A program made the translations under genes and the position numbers. Under the pieces are notes generated by a model. It did not search any database. It was not told the DNA's origin and saw nothing but the letters and a program-made list of their open reading frames with translations. Shown one piece after another: positions 51,128 through 63,735 of a DNA stretch of 64,000 nt. Each line of letters begins with the position of its first letter. Position 1 is the first letter of the stretch. This stretch comes from a bacterium (GTDB lineage: Bacteria > Cyanobacteriota > Vampirovibrionia > Gastranaerophilales > Gastranaerophilaceae), in NCBI GenBank assembly GCA_017396025.1, contig JAFQNF010000044.1, forward strand, positions 108,259 through 172,258, written 5' to 3'.

Positions 51128-53241
51128 TTGCACTCAATCTTTTCAAGATTAAATGTTTTTCTTGTTCTAAATTCAGCTTGTTTTCCTTTATTCCATTGGC
51201 TTATTGGTCTTATGTAACCAACAATTCTAGAATATACTTCGCATTCTGCTCCGCACTCTGGGCAAGTTGCGTGTTCGCCCTTTATATATCCGTGATTTTC
51301 ACAAATACTAAATGTTGGTGAGAATGTGAAATATGGTAATCTGTAATTTTCACAGATTTTTCTAACTAAGTTTTTCATTGTTGTTGTGTTAGAAATTCGC
51401 TCACCTGCAAAAATGTGAATTGTTGTACCACCTGTATATTTTGTTTGAAGTTCATCTTGTAAATCTAATAATTCAAAGATGTCATCTGTATAGTTAACAG
51501 GTAAGTGAGTTGAGTTTGAATAGTATGGATCAGCACCATTTTGATATGCTTCTTCATTTGCACAAATAATTTTTTGTGAGAAGTTTTTATCAAGATTTGC
51601 TAATCTATAACTTGTACCTTCTGCAGGAGTAGCTTCTAGGTTATAGTTGTTACCTGTTTCTACTTGGAATTCTTGGATTTTATCTCTCATAAAGTCCATT
51701 ACTCCAAGAGCAAATTCTTGTCCTTCTTCTGTTTCTATACCTTTACCAAACAAGTTAACGCAAGCTTCATTCATACCGATTAAACCGATAGTTGAGAAGT
51801 GGTTTTTCCAATATACATTGTATCTTGCTTTGATATCTCTTAAGTAGAATTTTGTATATGGATATAAGCCGTTATCTGTTAGTTTTTCTAACAATTTTCT
51901 CTTGATTTCTAATGATGTTTTAGCAATTTCCATTCTTTCTGCTAATAATTTTAAGAAATCATTTCTATCTTTAGCAAGGTGTGCAATTCTTGGTAAGTTC
52001 ATTGTAACTACACCAATAGAACCTGTTAATGGGTTAGAGCCGAATAAACCGCCACCTCTATATTCAAGTTGTCTATTGTCGATTCTTAATCTACAGCACA
52101 TAGAACGTGCATCTTCTGGGTTCATATCTGAATTGATGAAGTTAGAGAATGAAGGAATACCATATTTCGCTGTCATTTCCCATAAACCTTCAAGGTGTGG
52201 GTTATCCCAATTGAAATCTTTTGTAATGTTGTATGTTGGAATTGGGAACGTAAATACTCTGCCTAAACTGTCACCTTCCATCATTACTTCAAAGAAGGCT
52301 TTGTTTATCATATCCATTTCATTTTGGAATTGTGAATATGTTTCTTCCATGTATTCGCCGCCAATAATTACAGGTTGATCAGCGTAGTATGAAGGAACAT
52401 TTAAGTCTAAGGTAATGTTTGAAAATGGAGTTTGGAAACCTACACGAGTTGGTACGTTCATATTGAATACAAACTCTTGCAACGCTTGTTTTACTTGGTC
52501 ATAGTTCAAACCGTCGTATCTTACAAATGGAGCAAGCAAAGTGTCGAAGTTTGAAAATGCTTGTGCACCAGCAGATTCACCTTGCATTGTGTATAGGAAG
52601 TTTACCATTTGTCCCAATGCTGTTCTAAAATGTCTTGGTGGTTTACTTGAAACTTTACCTTTAACACCTCTAAATCCTTCCATTAGAAGGTCTTTTAAGT
52701 CCCAACCTACACAATATACAGAAATAATGTTTAAGTCGTGGATGTGGATATCACCATTTAAGTGAGCATTTTTAATTTCTTCTGGATAAATTTTGTTTAA
52801 CCAATAAGTTTTGCTTACGTTTGAAGCAATATAATTGTTTAAACCTTGAATAGAATATGACATGTTTGAGTTTTCGTTTACTTGCCAATCTAATTGTTGT
52901 AAGTAATCGTCAACCATATCATTATTCAAACCAGCAGCAAAATCTCTGATTCTTGTTCTTTGTTCACGATATAGGATATATGCTTTTGCTGTTTGAGTAT
53001 AACCAAAAGAATAAAGTGCAATTTCAACAGCATCTTGAACTTCTTCAACAGTTGGAGCCTTTAAATTAGACTCTTTTTTGTTTGCAATTTCTTGAGCCAT
53101 TAAAATAACTTTGTTAGTTACTTTTGATACTTCTGCTTCTGTAAATTCTTTTGTAACTTTTGCTGCCTTTAAAATCGCCTGTTCGATTTTTTTGGAGTCA
53201 AAAGTGACGATGGACCCATCTCTTTTTACAATCCTATTCAT
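51115..53241 (-). CDS. nrdD: Anaerobic ribonucleoside-triphosphate reductase
   Basis: 708 residues. An N-terminal ATP-cone (about 1-95, starting I-V-K-R-D-G-S-I-V) senses ATP/dATP. The catalytic barrel follows. The C-terminal end has a zinc site (C-E-N-H-G-Y and C-P-E-C-G-A-E-C) and the glycyl-radical loop R-I-V-G-Y-I-R-P. It makes deoxynucleotides in the absence of oxygen and is activated by NrdG, encoded by the overlapping next gene. The 225-bp upstream region to 53466 is AT-rich; no clear NrdR box was seen. Confidence 0.95.
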   Translation of the reverse strand: MNRIVKRDGSIVTFDSKKIEQAILKAAKVTKEFTEAEVSKVTNKVILMAQEIANKKESNLKAPTVEEVQDAVEIALYSFGYTQTAKAYILYREQRTRIRDFAAGLNNDMVDDYLQQLDWQVNENSNMSYSIQGLNNYIASNVSKTYWLNKIYPEEIKNAHLNGDIHIHDLNIISVYCVGWDLKDLLMEGFRGVKGKVSSKPPRHFRTALGQMVNFLYTMQGESAGAQAFSNFDTLLAPFVRYDGLNYDQVKQALQEFVFNMNVPTRVGFQTPFSNITLDLNVPSYYADQPVIIGGEYMEETYSQFQNEMDMINKAFFEVMMEGDSLGRVFTFPIPTYNITKDFNWDNPHLEGLWEMTAKYGIPSFSNFINSDMNPEDARSMCCRLRIDNRQLEYRGGGLFGSNPLTGSIGVVTMNLPRIAHLAKDRNDFLKLLAERMEIAKTSLEIKRKLLEKLTDNGLYPYTKFYLRDIKARYNVYWKNHFSTIGLIGMNEACVNLFGKGIETEEGQEFALGVMDFMRDKIQEFQVETGNNYNLEATPAEGTSYRLANLDKNFSQKIICANEEAYQNGADPYYSNSTHLPVNYTDDIFELLDLQDELQTKYTGGTTIHIFAGERISNTTTMKNLVRKICENYRLPYFTFSPTFSICENHGYIKGEHATCPECGAECEVYSRIVGYIRPISQWNKGKQAEFRTRKTFNLEKIECKCDL

Positions 53242-53466
53242 AAAATCTCCTTTTACATTACCCCAATTTCGGCTTTTTTTATTCTCTCTTTTAAAACCGT
53301 AAGTTTATTTATAATAGAACTTTTTTTTGACTTTGTAAATATATCAGAGTTATATATTTGGATATAAAAAGTATTTACACAAGGGCAAAAGCCTTATAAA
53401 TGATAGAAATTATCAATTTTAAAAAGTCCCATGATTTTACAATATTTTATATTTGAATTTGTCAAC

Positions 53467-55446
53467 TTATTTATATATCTTTTTATACAAATGGTAACTT
53501 CTAAAAACTTTTTTTACATAGATTCTTGTTTCATCAAAAGGTATATTTTCAATAAATTCATCATAATCATTTGTTGAATATTTTTTAACCCATTTATTAA
53601 CAGAACCTTCTCCGCCATTGTATGCTGCAGTTAATAGTAAATCATCATTAAATCTATCTTTTAAGTATTTAAGGTAGTTACATCCTAAGTATAAATTTGT
53701 TCTTGGATTTTCTATATCTGCAAGTACAGGAATATCTATTCCTAGTTTTGAAATCATATAATTTGCTGTGTTTGGCATTAATTGCATTAATCCTGCTGCA
53801 TTTGTTGCGCTTTTTGCGTGTTCGTCAAAGTGACTTTCTTCTTTTACTAATGCCATTATAAAATAAGGGTCTAATTCTAGCTTTTTGCCAGCCATGTTTA
53901 TTTCTTCTGTCCAATGTCTTGGATATGCTAACTTATATGCTGCACTTAAAAATGATGGTTTAACGTCCATGTCTTTAATTGCATCACGAGCAAGTATTGC
54001 GGAACGAGTTTTCTTATCTTTTCTTAGTTCAAACCAGCTTTCTACAATTTTACTTTCAAAATTAGCATCTAGCCAAATTTCATAGTCACCCATTTCAAAA
54101 AGATTATTAATTAATTTTAGGTCTTTTATGTCTAAGTGAGATAGAGTAATTGGGAACTCTAGTTCTTCACCTTGTGGTAATGGTATTTGGCTTTTGTTAT
54201 CTGTATTCCAGAAATTATTATTTTTTTCTAATAAGTGTTCTGCTCTTAATCCATAGTAGTCATCTGGATATTTTGAGACAATTTTTGAAAAAATATTGTT
54301 AGCTTCTGTGTTTTTGTTTAGTTTTAACTCTGTTTTTCCTAACCAAAAAGCAATTCTTGTTGTTGAATTAACATTTTTATAGGTTTTTAAGTGTTTTATA
54401 GCTAATTTCTCTGCTCCAATATAATTTCTTTTTGAATATTCAGCCCAAAAAACATTCCATAATGATTCAGGGGCATAATTAGAATTTGGATATTTCTCTT
54501 CTATTCTTTTATACATTAACAAAGCTTTTTCTTTTGGTGATAAGCCAGCTACTTTGTATAAAACATAATCTTCTCCTGGTAAATTTCTAAGTTGGACTAT
54601 TTTTAACATTTGAGTCCAATTTTTTATTTTTGTACCAATCATATATGATGTATAAATGTCGTAAATATTATGAAGATTATCTTCATCAACAGTTGAAGAA
54701 TATTTATCTATACCACTTTCAACTAATTTTTTTGCAATGACTTTATTTCCTGCATAATGGTTAGCTAGAACCAAATAATCCCAACAGATAGACATTGGAA
54801 TTTTAGAAAAATATTCAAGAGCTTTTGTGTATTTTTTATTTTTAAAATATGTTTTACCAACTAATAATTTTTCATTTTGATCAAGTTCTCTACCCAGCAT
54901 TGATAATTCTTCAGCAGCAGCTATTTCATTTGTTTTATCTGTTCTATCTTCTTTTAAATATTCAATAAAGTGATTTGCTGCTAATGCTTTATCTCTAGAT
55001 TTTTCGATTAAACCTAAATAGTAATCTTCTCCGTATGATTTAGTTTTCTTCTTATTCTTAGATTCTATGAAAAGAATTTTTGCTTCTTCATAATTTTTCA
55101 AGTTGAAATAGCATTTTGCTAGATTATATCTTGCTGTTTGTGAAAAAATAGAGTTTGGATTTTTATCCAAAAACAATTTGTACTTTAATGCTGCCATTGC
55201 ATAATCACCAACTTTTTGTGCTGATTTTGCTTGTTTATAAACAGCCATAGAATACAACGGACTAATTCTTTTTATTTTCCCAAAGTTATAATACGCGTTT
55301 TGATAGTCTCCATCATTATAAAATTTAACGCCTTGTTTATAAAATACTGGTGAATTTTGTGTGATTTTATCATTATAAACAAGTATTGTTATTGCGCATG
55401 GTATAACTATAACTAGTGTTATTAATATATATTTTAAAAATTTCAT
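53467..55446 (-). CDS. slt: Soluble lytic murein transglycosylase with TPR domain
   Basis: 659 residues. An N-terminal membrane anchor or uncleaved signal (I-L-I-T-L-V-I-V-I-P-C-A-I-T-I-L, about 6-22) precedes TPR-like helices filling about 30-480. The C-terminal SLT domain has the catalytic Glu (about 537) in K-E-E-S-H-F, then A-A-G-L-M-Q-L-M-P and L-T-A-A-Y-N-G-G. It cleaves glycan strands in the periplasm with formation of anhydro-muramic ends. It lies downstream of a diguanylate cyclase gene on the same strand with a 24-base gap, so they may share a transcript. Confidence 0.92.
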   Translation of the reverse strand: MKFLKYILITLVIVIPCAITILVYNDKITQNSPVFYKQGVKFYNDGDYQNAYYNFGKIKRISPLYSMAVYKQAKSAQKVGDYAMAALKYKLFLDKNPNSIFSQTARYNLAKCYFNLKNYEEAKILFIESKNKKKTKSYGEDYYLGLIEKSRDKALAANHFIEYLKEDRTDKTNEIAAAEELSMLGRELDQNEKLLVGKTYFKNKKYTKALEYFSKIPMSICWDYLVLANHYAGNKVIAKKLVESGIDKYSSTVDEDNLHNIYDIYTSYMIGTKIKNWTQMLKIVQLRNLPGEDYVLYKVAGLSPKEKALLMYKRIEEKYPNSNYAPESLWNVFWAEYSKRNYIGAEKLAIKHLKTYKNVNSTTRIAFWLGKTELKLNKNTEANNIFSKIVSKYPDDYYGLRAEHLLEKNNNFWNTDNKSQIPLPQGEELEFPITLSHLDIKDLKLINNLFEMGDYEIWLDANFESKIVESWFELRKDKKTRSAILARDAIKDMDVKPSFLSAAYKLAYPRHWTEEINMAGKKLELDPYFIMALVKEESHFDEHAKSATNAAGLMQLMPNTANYMISKLGIDIPVLADIENPRTNLYLGCNYLKYLKDRFNDDLLLTAAYNGGEGSVNKWVKKYSTNDYDEFIENIPFDETRIYVKKVFRSYHLYKKIYK

Positions 55447-55470
55447 AAACTATTCTTAACCTTATTTGTA

Positions 55471-56907
55471 TTAAGCTACAATTACTCTATTTCTTCCAGT
55501 TTCTTTTGCTTCGTATAGTGCTTTATCTGCCTTTTGTGCTATGTCATTTGCGCTCATTGTATTTTCGTATTCGCAAACACCAACACTTATTGTTACTTTT
55601 AGATATTTTACATTTTCAAGTCCAGCTTCGTCTACATTTATTTTTGCTTCTTCAATAACTTTTCGAAGTCTTTGTGCAACTAAGCTTGCTTCTTTGATGT
55701 TTGTTTGTGGAAGAATAATGAAAAACTCTTCTCCGCCATATCTACAAGCTATATCATATTCTCTTATTTCTGTTTTTATAATTTCTGAAACGGCTTTTAA
55801 TACACAGTCTCCAGCTGCGTGTCCATATGTATCGTTAACTTTTTTAAAATAGTCAACATCTAGCATCATGCAACACATAGGTGTGTTATTTCTTTTGCTG
55901 TTTGATACTTCTTGTTTAAGACGTGTTTCAAATTGTCGTCTATTATTTAATCCTGTTAATGCATCCATGGTTGCATATTTTAAAACTTCAGCATAAGCAT
56001 TTGCTCTTTGGATTGTCATTCCTGATTGTCTTGTTAATTGCACTAAGTAATCTATATCTTTTTGTAAAAGTTTTTCTATATTACTATATGCAACAATTGC
56101 ACCTAAAATATGTTCTTCATTAATAATTGGAAATACTCCAATTTTTGAGTTCTCACTCATTACATATTCTTTTTTTACATTTAATTTTTCTAATAATGCA
56201 TATACATTCTTATCTTTGCAAGCATTTGGCCAAACTAATTTATATCTTTCGTTTTTGTATATAAAAATATAAATTAAATGTGAAGACATAAATCTATCAA
56301 TCATTTCCCCAATAAGTGGGATGATATATGAAAGTTCATATTGGCTTTCTATAATTTTTGCAATATCTTTCATTGCTTTGTAGAAATTTAGACTTATTTC
56401 CATTTGCTCATTTAATAAATAGTTTATGATTGCACCTGAAATTAATTTTGATGAAATATTAATCAAGTCAAAGAACGTTTTATCAAAAGAGGATTCCTTT
56501 ATTGTTATATTCATCAATCCAAAAACTTCACCATTTGCAATTAATGGATATAAAATTGTATTTTGTTCTTGAGTTAATTCTTTTATATCAATTAGTTGAT
56601 TTTGATGTATTTCGCAATCAAATTCTGTCTCATTAAAATAAAATTTTGTTCCATCTTTTTCTGCAAGATTCGAGTATGAAAAATTAATTTCTTTAAATTG
56701 ACAATCATCATATAGTTTACAGTCTTGAACAAAATCTTTAAGCATCATATTGTTATCATCCCAAATAACAAAGTTCATTCTTTCAATGTTTAAAGTTGTT
56801 TTAAACAGCTTGCAAACAGATGATATCGTTGTTATTGGAGATATCTTTGAGCACAGTATATTTGATAATTTATTTAAAAACTCAATATGTTCTTTACTAT
56901 TTCCCAT
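55471..56907 (-). CDS. GAF domain diguanylate cyclase (GGDEF)
   Basis: 478 residues with no membrane span. One or two GAF-like domains cover about 10-155 and 170-300. The C-terminal GGDEF domain has L-T-G-L-N-N-R-R-Q-F-E, D-V-D-Y-F-K and the active G-G-E-E-F (about 390). R-E-Y-D lies exactly five residues before it, the product-inhibition I-site. It should make cyclic di-GMP in the cytoplasm and be feedback inhibited. Its possible counterpart, the HD-GYP-like protein at 29627, lacks the catalytic H-D pair. It sits 3 bases from the TPR gene, forming TPR-GGDEF-slt. Confidence 0.92.
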   Translation of the reverse strand: MGNSKEHIEFLNKLSNILCSKISPITTISSVCKLFKTTLNIERMNFVIWDDNNMMLKDFVQDCKLYDDCQFKEINFSYSNLAEKDGTKFYFNETEFDCEIHQNQLIDIKELTQEQNTILYPLIANGEVFGLMNITIKESSFDKTFFDLINISSKLISGAIINYLLNEQMEISLNFYKAMKDIAKIIESQYELSYIIPLIGEMIDRFMSSHLIYIFIYKNERYKLVWPNACKDKNVYALLEKLNVKKEYVMSENSKIGVFPIINEEHILGAIVAYSNIEKLLQKDIDYLVQLTRQSGMTIQRANAYAEVLKYATMDALTGLNNRRQFETRLKQEVSNSKRNNTPMCCMMLDVDYFKKVNDTYGHAAGDCVLKAVSEIIKTEIREYDIACRYGGEEFFIILPQTNIKEASLVAQRLRKVIEEAKINVDEAGLENVKYLKVTISVGVCEYENTMSANDIAQKADKALYEAKETGRNRVIVA

Positions 56908-56910
56908 TGT

Positions 56911-57969
56911 CTACATTTCTTCAAATTTTTTTCTGTAAGTACACTTCATCAGTTCATTCATTTTGAACTCTTTTTGTTTATCTGCAAGAATTTTTCCACC
57001 TGAATAAGTTATATTGTCTTCTGATAATGCAGTTATGTCTACTCTATCTTTTAAATAGTCGTAACCACCTTCATTCATAATTCTTCTTTTTATTTCAGTT
57101 ACAATTCCAAATACGTATTTAGTTTTTTCATCGTTTCCATAATAATCAAGAAGCATTGTTGTTTTTTCAAATTCTTCAAGTGATTCTTTGTTTAAATTCA
57201 TAGAACGAAGTAATAGAGCAAAATTGTAGTGTGCATCAAAATTTGTTGGATTTATATTTATAGCATCACAATATCCTTTTGCTGCTTCGGTATAATCTCC
57301 TAATAGGTGGTTAATAAATGCTAAATTATAAGTGTTATCAAAATCATTTTTTAAATATTCTTCTGCTTTAAGATATGATTCTTTAGCTTTTTTTAGATAT
57401 TTTATAGACATTGTTGTATTGTCGCCCATAAATACGGATTTGCCTCTGTATGCTATGCCCATATTATAATATGCAATGCCTCTATTTAGTTTTGTTGATT
57501 TTTTATTATCAAAAACACCAGGAATATTAACTGTTAATGGATTAGAATTAATAACTCTTCCATATTCTTGAATCGCTTTATCATAATCTGCCATTCTCTC
57601 TGAAAGAATGATTCCTAAATCCATTCTGCAAACCATAAAATTAGGATTGTATTTTAGTGCATTTTCGTATGCATTAACAGCTTCGTAATAGTTTTCAAAA
57701 CTTACATAAATATTCCCTAAATTCCAACTTGCGCGTGAATGTCCAGGATAATGGCGAAGTGCTGTTCTATATAAATCAATGGCTTTTTGATACTTTTGTT
57801 CTCTGTATGCTTTATCACCTTTGTTTACATAATACATTCCAATACATTTATTGTATTGAACGAAGTACCAATCTCGATAAAAGTACAAAGATGCTATAAA
57901 TGCTACTGTAAGTAGAAATATAAGCACCTTTGTTATTCTTAATTTTAGCAGTTTTATTATAAAACCCAC
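56911..57969 (-). CDS. Membrane-anchored TPR protein
   Basis: 352 residues. One N-terminal hydrophobic helix (V-L-I-F-L-L-T-V-A-F-I-A-S-L-Y-F-Y, about 14-30) and about six to seven TPR motifs follow (G-D-K-A-Y-R-E-Q-K-Y-Q-K-A-I-D-L-Y, A-S-W-N-L-G-N-I-Y-V, A-V-N-A-Y-E-N-A-L-K-Y-N-P). Such proteins are scaffolds in envelope or secretion complexes. It lies between gyrB and the diguanylate cyclase gene, possibly a read-through from gyrB (25-base gap). Specific partner unknown. Confidence 0.82.
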   Translation of the reverse strand: MGFIIKLLKLRITKVLIFLLTVAFIASLYFYRDWYFVQYNKCIGMYYVNKGDKAYREQKYQKAIDLYRTALRHYPGHSRASWNLGNIYVSFENYYEAVNAYENALKYNPNFMVCRMDLGIILSERMADYDKAIQEYGRVINSNPLTVNIPGVFDNKKSTKLNRGIAYYNMGIAYRGKSVFMGDNTTMSIKYLKKAKESYLKAEEYLKNDFDNTYNLAFINHLLGDYTEAAKGYCDAININPTNFDAHYNFALLLRSMNLNKESLEEFEKTTMLLDYYGNDEKTKYVFGIVTEIKRRIMNEGGYDYLKDRVDITALSEDNITYSGGKILADKQKEFKMNELMKCTYRKKFEEM

Positions 57970-57994
57970 TAGTTATTACCTCTATGTTACGTAA

Positions 57995-60463
<2,469 letters not shown>

Positions 60464-60475
60464 TTACTAAGTATT

Positions 60476-60505
60476 ATTGTACTATAAACATAAGCACTGT
60501 GCCAC
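60476..60505 (-). promoter_or_regulatory. Candidate gyrB promoter
   Basis: On the minus strand GTGGCA (60500-60505), 18-base spacer, TACAAT (60476-60481). It lies 34 bases upstream of the gyrB ATG. Four of six match the -35 consensus. Confidence 0.45.
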
Positions 60506-60549
60506 TTTGTTACGGTTTATAAATGCCAGAAAAATGGCATAATATAGGT

Positions 60550-61173
60550 ATGTTGTTTAAGAGAAAATGTAAAATTACCTTTATAAGGCATGGTGCAACG
60601 ATTAACACAGAAGAAAATCGTTTCTTTGATGATGAAAATTATCCTGCTATAAATGCAAATGGTAAAGAAGAAATGGAAAAAATTGCTATTTGGGTTAAAA
60701 ATAAAGGTCTTAAAGTTGATAAAATATATTCTAGTTCAGCGCTTCGTTGTGAACAAAGTGCAAGAATTTTATCTTTAGTTTGTAAAAATGATTTTGAAAT
60801 TGTTGATAATCTTCAAAGTCGTAAAGTGGGTGTTTTTAGTGGATTGACCTTTGAAGAAATTGAACAAAAATATCCAAATAAAGTTGCTGAATTTCATAAA
60901 AATCCAGAAGGATTTTGCCCTGATGGTGGTGAAACAACTGTTGAATTTAATAAAAGAGTTAGTGATATAATTGAGGAAATAATTGAGCAAAATCAAGGTA
61001 AAAGATTGATTGTTGTGACTCATGGAAGTGTAATACAAGCTGTGGTTGTAAATGCACTTTCAATTCCATTGAAAGACCAATTTAAGGTTTATATTCCAAC
61101 TGGAAGCGCAACACAAATAAGTTATTTTGAAGATTTTGCAAGTCTTGTTTATAGCGCATATATTCCAATTTAG
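60550..61173 (+). CDS. Histidine phosphatase family protein (phosphoglycerate-mutase-like)
   Basis: About 207 residues. The catalytic R-H-G is at residues 13-15 (F-I-R-H-G-A-T), with the second Arg in S-S-S-A-L-R-C-E-Q-S-A, E/G-F-E-region acid in G-V-F-S-G-L-T-F-E-E, and the second His in V-V-T-H-G-S-V. Cofactor-dependent mutase fold; small members of this size are usually phosphatases (CobC, broad-specificity or sugar phosphatases) rather than glycolytic mutases. The ATG at 60550 gives the correct distance to the first motif; the ATG at 60523 would lie upstream of the likely -10 (TAATAT at 60540-60545). No ribosome binding site is seen. Confidence 0.83.
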   Translation: MLFKRKCKITFIRHGATINTEENRFFDDENYPAINANGKEEMEKIAIWVKNKGLKVDKIYSSSALRCEQSARILSLVCKNDFEIVDNLQSRKVGVFSGLTFEEIEQKYPNKVAEFHKNPEGFCPDGGETTVEFNKRVSDIIEEIIEQNQGKRLIVVTHGSVIQAVVVNALSIPLKDQFKVYIPTGSATQISYFEDFASLVYSAYIPI

Positions 61174-61182
61174 AAAGAAATT

Positions 61183-61683
61183 ATGAATTTTATAAATGTA
61201 AAAACATCTGCTGAAATAGAAAAATTAGCAAATTTAGCAAATGAAATTTGGTATGAATATTGGACTGTTATTTTATCTTTGTCGCAGATTGATTATATGG
61301 TTGAAAAGTTTCAATCAAAAGACGCTATTGCGTCTCAGATTAAAAATGATAAGTATATTTATAATATTTTAGAAGATAATGGAAATCTTATCGGATATTT
61401 TGGTGTTTGCCCTAAAGATGATTATTTATTTTTATCAAAACTATATATTAAAAAAGATTTCCGTAATCTTGGTTCTGGAAAACTGGCTTTTAATAAAATA
61501 AAACAAATTGCTTTAGAATATCGTAAAAATAAAATTCAATTAACAGTTAATAAAAACAATACAAATACGATAAAAGCTTATGAAAAATGGGGTTTTAAAC
61601 AGATAGATTCTGTTGTTACTGATATTGGCTTTGGTTTTGTTATGGATGATTATATTATGGAATATTCTTTAGAAGAAAATTAA
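61183..61683 (+). CDS. GNAT family N-acetyltransferase
   Basis: 166 residues. The fold order is visible: an N-terminal helix with I-W-Y-E-Y-W, the central strand L-I-G-Y-F-G-V, L-S-K-L-Y-I motif, and the acetyl-CoA loop R-N-L-G-S-G-K-L-A. The loop departs from the R-G-x-G-I-G consensus but keeps the spacing. N-T-x-A-I-K-A-Y-E-K-W-G-F is the standard C-terminal segment. The acceptor (protein N-terminus, amine or small molecule) cannot be deduced. It follows the phosphatase gene by 9 bases and overlaps the convergent zupT by 15. Confidence 0.85.
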   Translation: MNFINVKTSAEIEKLANLANEIWYEYWTVILSLSQIDYMVEKFQSKDAIASQIKNDKYIYNILEDNGNLIGYFGVCPKDDYLFLSKLYIKKDFRNLGSGKLAFNKIKQIALEYRKNKIQLTVNKNNTNTIKAYEKWGFKQIDSVVTDIGFGFVMDDYIMEYSLEEN

Positions 61684-62445
61684 GCCAAATCCCATAATTA
61701 ACATGCCTGAAACTATACCAATAATTACGTGGTGGTTTTCACCGTATTCTCTTGCTAAAGGTAAAAGTGTGTCAAAAGCAAGATAAACCATAATACCTGC
61801 AACTGCTGCTGTCATAATTCCTATTGATTGTTCTGGAAGTATTGTTTTCAAAAGTAGTACACCTAATAAACCTCCAATAGGTTCAGATATACCTGATAGG
61901 AAAGAATATAAAATTGCTAAACGTTTTTTGCCTGTTGCGTGGAAAATTGGAAGTGCAATCGCTATACCTTCTGGTATATTGTGTATCGAAATTGCAATTG
62001 CAACAGGAATACCAAGTCTTAAATCTTGGCTTGAAACTAAAAATGTAGCCATACCTTCTGGTAAGTTATGCATAGTAACTGCTATTGCTGTAATTAATCC
62101 TGCACGCTTTACTTTGTGATGTTTATTTTGGTTGTTTAAAAAATCAGATTCAATGTGGTCTGGTATAAAATAGTCGATTAAAATTGCAATAACCATGCCA
62201 AGTAAAAATCCACAAAAAGCAAAACTTCTAGCCCCAATTGCAGAATAAAATTCTGATAGCATAGAGTTTGCTTCAACCATTAATTCGCTAAGGCTTATGT
62301 ATATCATAACGCCAGCAGAAAAACCTAGAACAACTGATAATGCTTTTAAATTATTTCTTTTAATAAAGAAGGTAACAAAGCCCCCAACCAGTGTGGACAT
62401 ACCTGCGAACAATGTTAAAAGTAATGGAAAAATATAGCTATTCAT
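61669..62445 (-). CDS. zupT: Zinc transporter ZupT (ZIP family)
   Basis: 258 residues with eight membrane helices. The metal-transport motifs H-N-L-P-E-G-M (helix IV) and H-N-I-P-E-G-I-A-I-A-L-P (helix V) are intact. It has a short His-rich loop (N-K-H-H-K-V-K). ZupT imports zinc and other divalent metals across the inner membrane. It appears monocistronic and is divergent from the PilC-like gene. The usual N-terminal H-x-x-E-G elements are in place, so it should be active. Confidence 0.93.
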   Translation of the reverse strand: MNSYIFPLLLTLFAGMSTLVGGFVTFFIKRNNLKALSVVLGFSAGVMIYISLSELMVEANSMLSEFYSAIGARSFAFCGFLLGMVIAILIDYFIPDHIESDFLNNQNKHHKVKRAGLITAIAVTMHNLPEGMATFLVSSQDLRLGIPVAIAISIHNIPEGIAIALPIFHATGKKRLAILYSFLSGISEPIGGLLGVLLLKTILPEQSIGIMTAAVAGIMVYLAFDTLLPLAREYGENHHVIIGIVSGMLIMGFGLIFF

Positions 62446-62529
62446 AACTTAATACTATCATAAAAATTTTTTGAATAAATTTACTCATTTAGAATTGTAA
62501 AGAGAGTTGGAAACATATATAATAACTTT

Positions 62530-63735
62530 ATGGCTAGGTTTTCTTATAAAGCGAAAAATAAAAAAGGAGAGATTGTATCGAACCACATTCTTGCAGTGGA
62601 TTTGTCATCAGCCGTTGCAAATCTTGAGCGTGAAGGTTTTGTGCTTTTAGAAATATACGAGGAAGCTTCTACATCTTCTTTCTCTAATAAAATGACCTCT
62701 CGTGATTTGTCAAAGAAGGTGGTTTTTTCGACAAAAGAAAAGTTGGAATTTTTTAATGCGTTTTTGCATATGTATAATTCGGGGCTTTCTATCCTTCAAA
62801 TTTTTTATGCGGTTTTTAATTCTGCGTTTAATCCTAATATAAAAAATCTATGTGCGGTAATAATAAGAAAAATTGAAAAAGGTTATAACCTTGAAGAAGC
62901 ATTTACTGGCTATGAAGGAGTTTTAGGACTTGCATATACAAGACTTATTGTTGCAGGTGAGGCTTCTGGTAAACTAGATAAAGTTTTGAAAAAAATTGTT
63001 GACGGAATTACAAGAGAGGAAAAATTAAAATCTAATGTAATCTCATCAATGATATATCCTGTATCTATACTGGCACTTGCAGTTGCGGTTTTTCTATTCT
63101 TCAAGTTCTTTATCTTGAAGGTGTTTTCTATGATTGGCTCTTCCATCTGCCCAACGTCAGTTATGATGATGTTATTTACTGCTATTTTTAAAATAATAGT
63201 TATATTCGGTGTTTTCATTGGTGTTGTTTGTTTTATTTATTTTAATAAACCAGTATTTAAAAAGTTTGTTAATTTGTTATCTAATCTTCCTTTTATAAAC
63301 ATATTGATAAAAAACTATGCTTTTGCCAATTTCTTTTCTGTTTTGTCGCTTGCTTATGACGCTGGCGTTCCAATTGCAAATAGTATTGAAATGGCAGCAA
63401 GTGTAATTACTGCGAAGGATATAAAAACGAAATTAAATTTGGCTGCAAAAAGAATATATAACGGATGTTCTGTTTCGACTGCTTTTGCTGTTACTCAGGT
63501 ATTTTCGGGTTTTGCGATGTCTCAAATTTCAGCAGGTGAACAATCTGGTGAACTTGAAAAAATGTTTTCTATTGTTTCATTAGATTATGAGAAAAAACTA
63601 GAACTTGCATTGACTTTTATAGTTCAAGTTATGAAACCTTTATCAATTGTAATTGTTGGTTTATTTGTACTTTATGTTGTCAAAACAGGATATGAAAGCT
63701 ATTTTGGCGCATTAATGGGTTCGCTCGGCTTTTAA
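62530..63735 (+). CDS. Type II secretion / type IV pilus platform protein (GspF/PilC family)
   Basis: 401 residues. The N-terminus M-A-R-F-S-Y-K-A-K-N-K-K-G is the family start. Two T2SSF domains follow (about 65-190 and 270-395), each ending in membrane helices; three spans are visible. V-A-G-E-A-S-G-K-L and S-A-G-E-Q-S-G-E-L are the paired G-E-x-S-G motifs of the family. It would be the inner-membrane platform of a type IV pilus or type II secretion system. No ATPase, pilin or secretin gene is next to it, so it is detached from a standard cluster or belongs to one outside the window. Confidence 0.9.
   Translation: MARFSYKAKNKKGEIVSNHILAVDLSSAVANLEREGFVLLEIYEEASTSSFSNKMTSRDLSKKVVFSTKEKLEFFNAFLHMYNSGLSILQIFYAVFNSAFNPNIKNLCAVIIRKIEKGYNLEEAFTGYEGVLGLAYTRLIVAGEASGKLDKVLKKIVDGITREEKLKSNVISSMIYPVSILALAVAVFLFFKFFILKVFSMIGSSICPTSVMMMLFTAIFKIIVIFGVFIGVVCFIYFNKPVFKKFVNLLSNLPFINILIKNYAFANFFSVLSLAYDAGVPIANSIEMAASVITAKDIKTKLNLAAKRIYNGCSVSTAFAVTQVFSGFAMSQISAGEQSGELEKMFSIVSLDYEKKLELALTFIVQVMKPLSIVIVGLFVLYVVKTGYESYFGALMGSLGF

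Noticed and set aside
53242..53466. Possible NrdR box upstream of nrdD.
   Set aside because: I looked for an ACACWATATNTTGT-like palindrome pair and saw none convincing; region left as AT-rich promoter DNA.
60523..60549. Upstream ATG for the histidine phosphatase gene.
   Set aside because: It would add nine residues before the conserved start and lies upstream of the likely -10 box.
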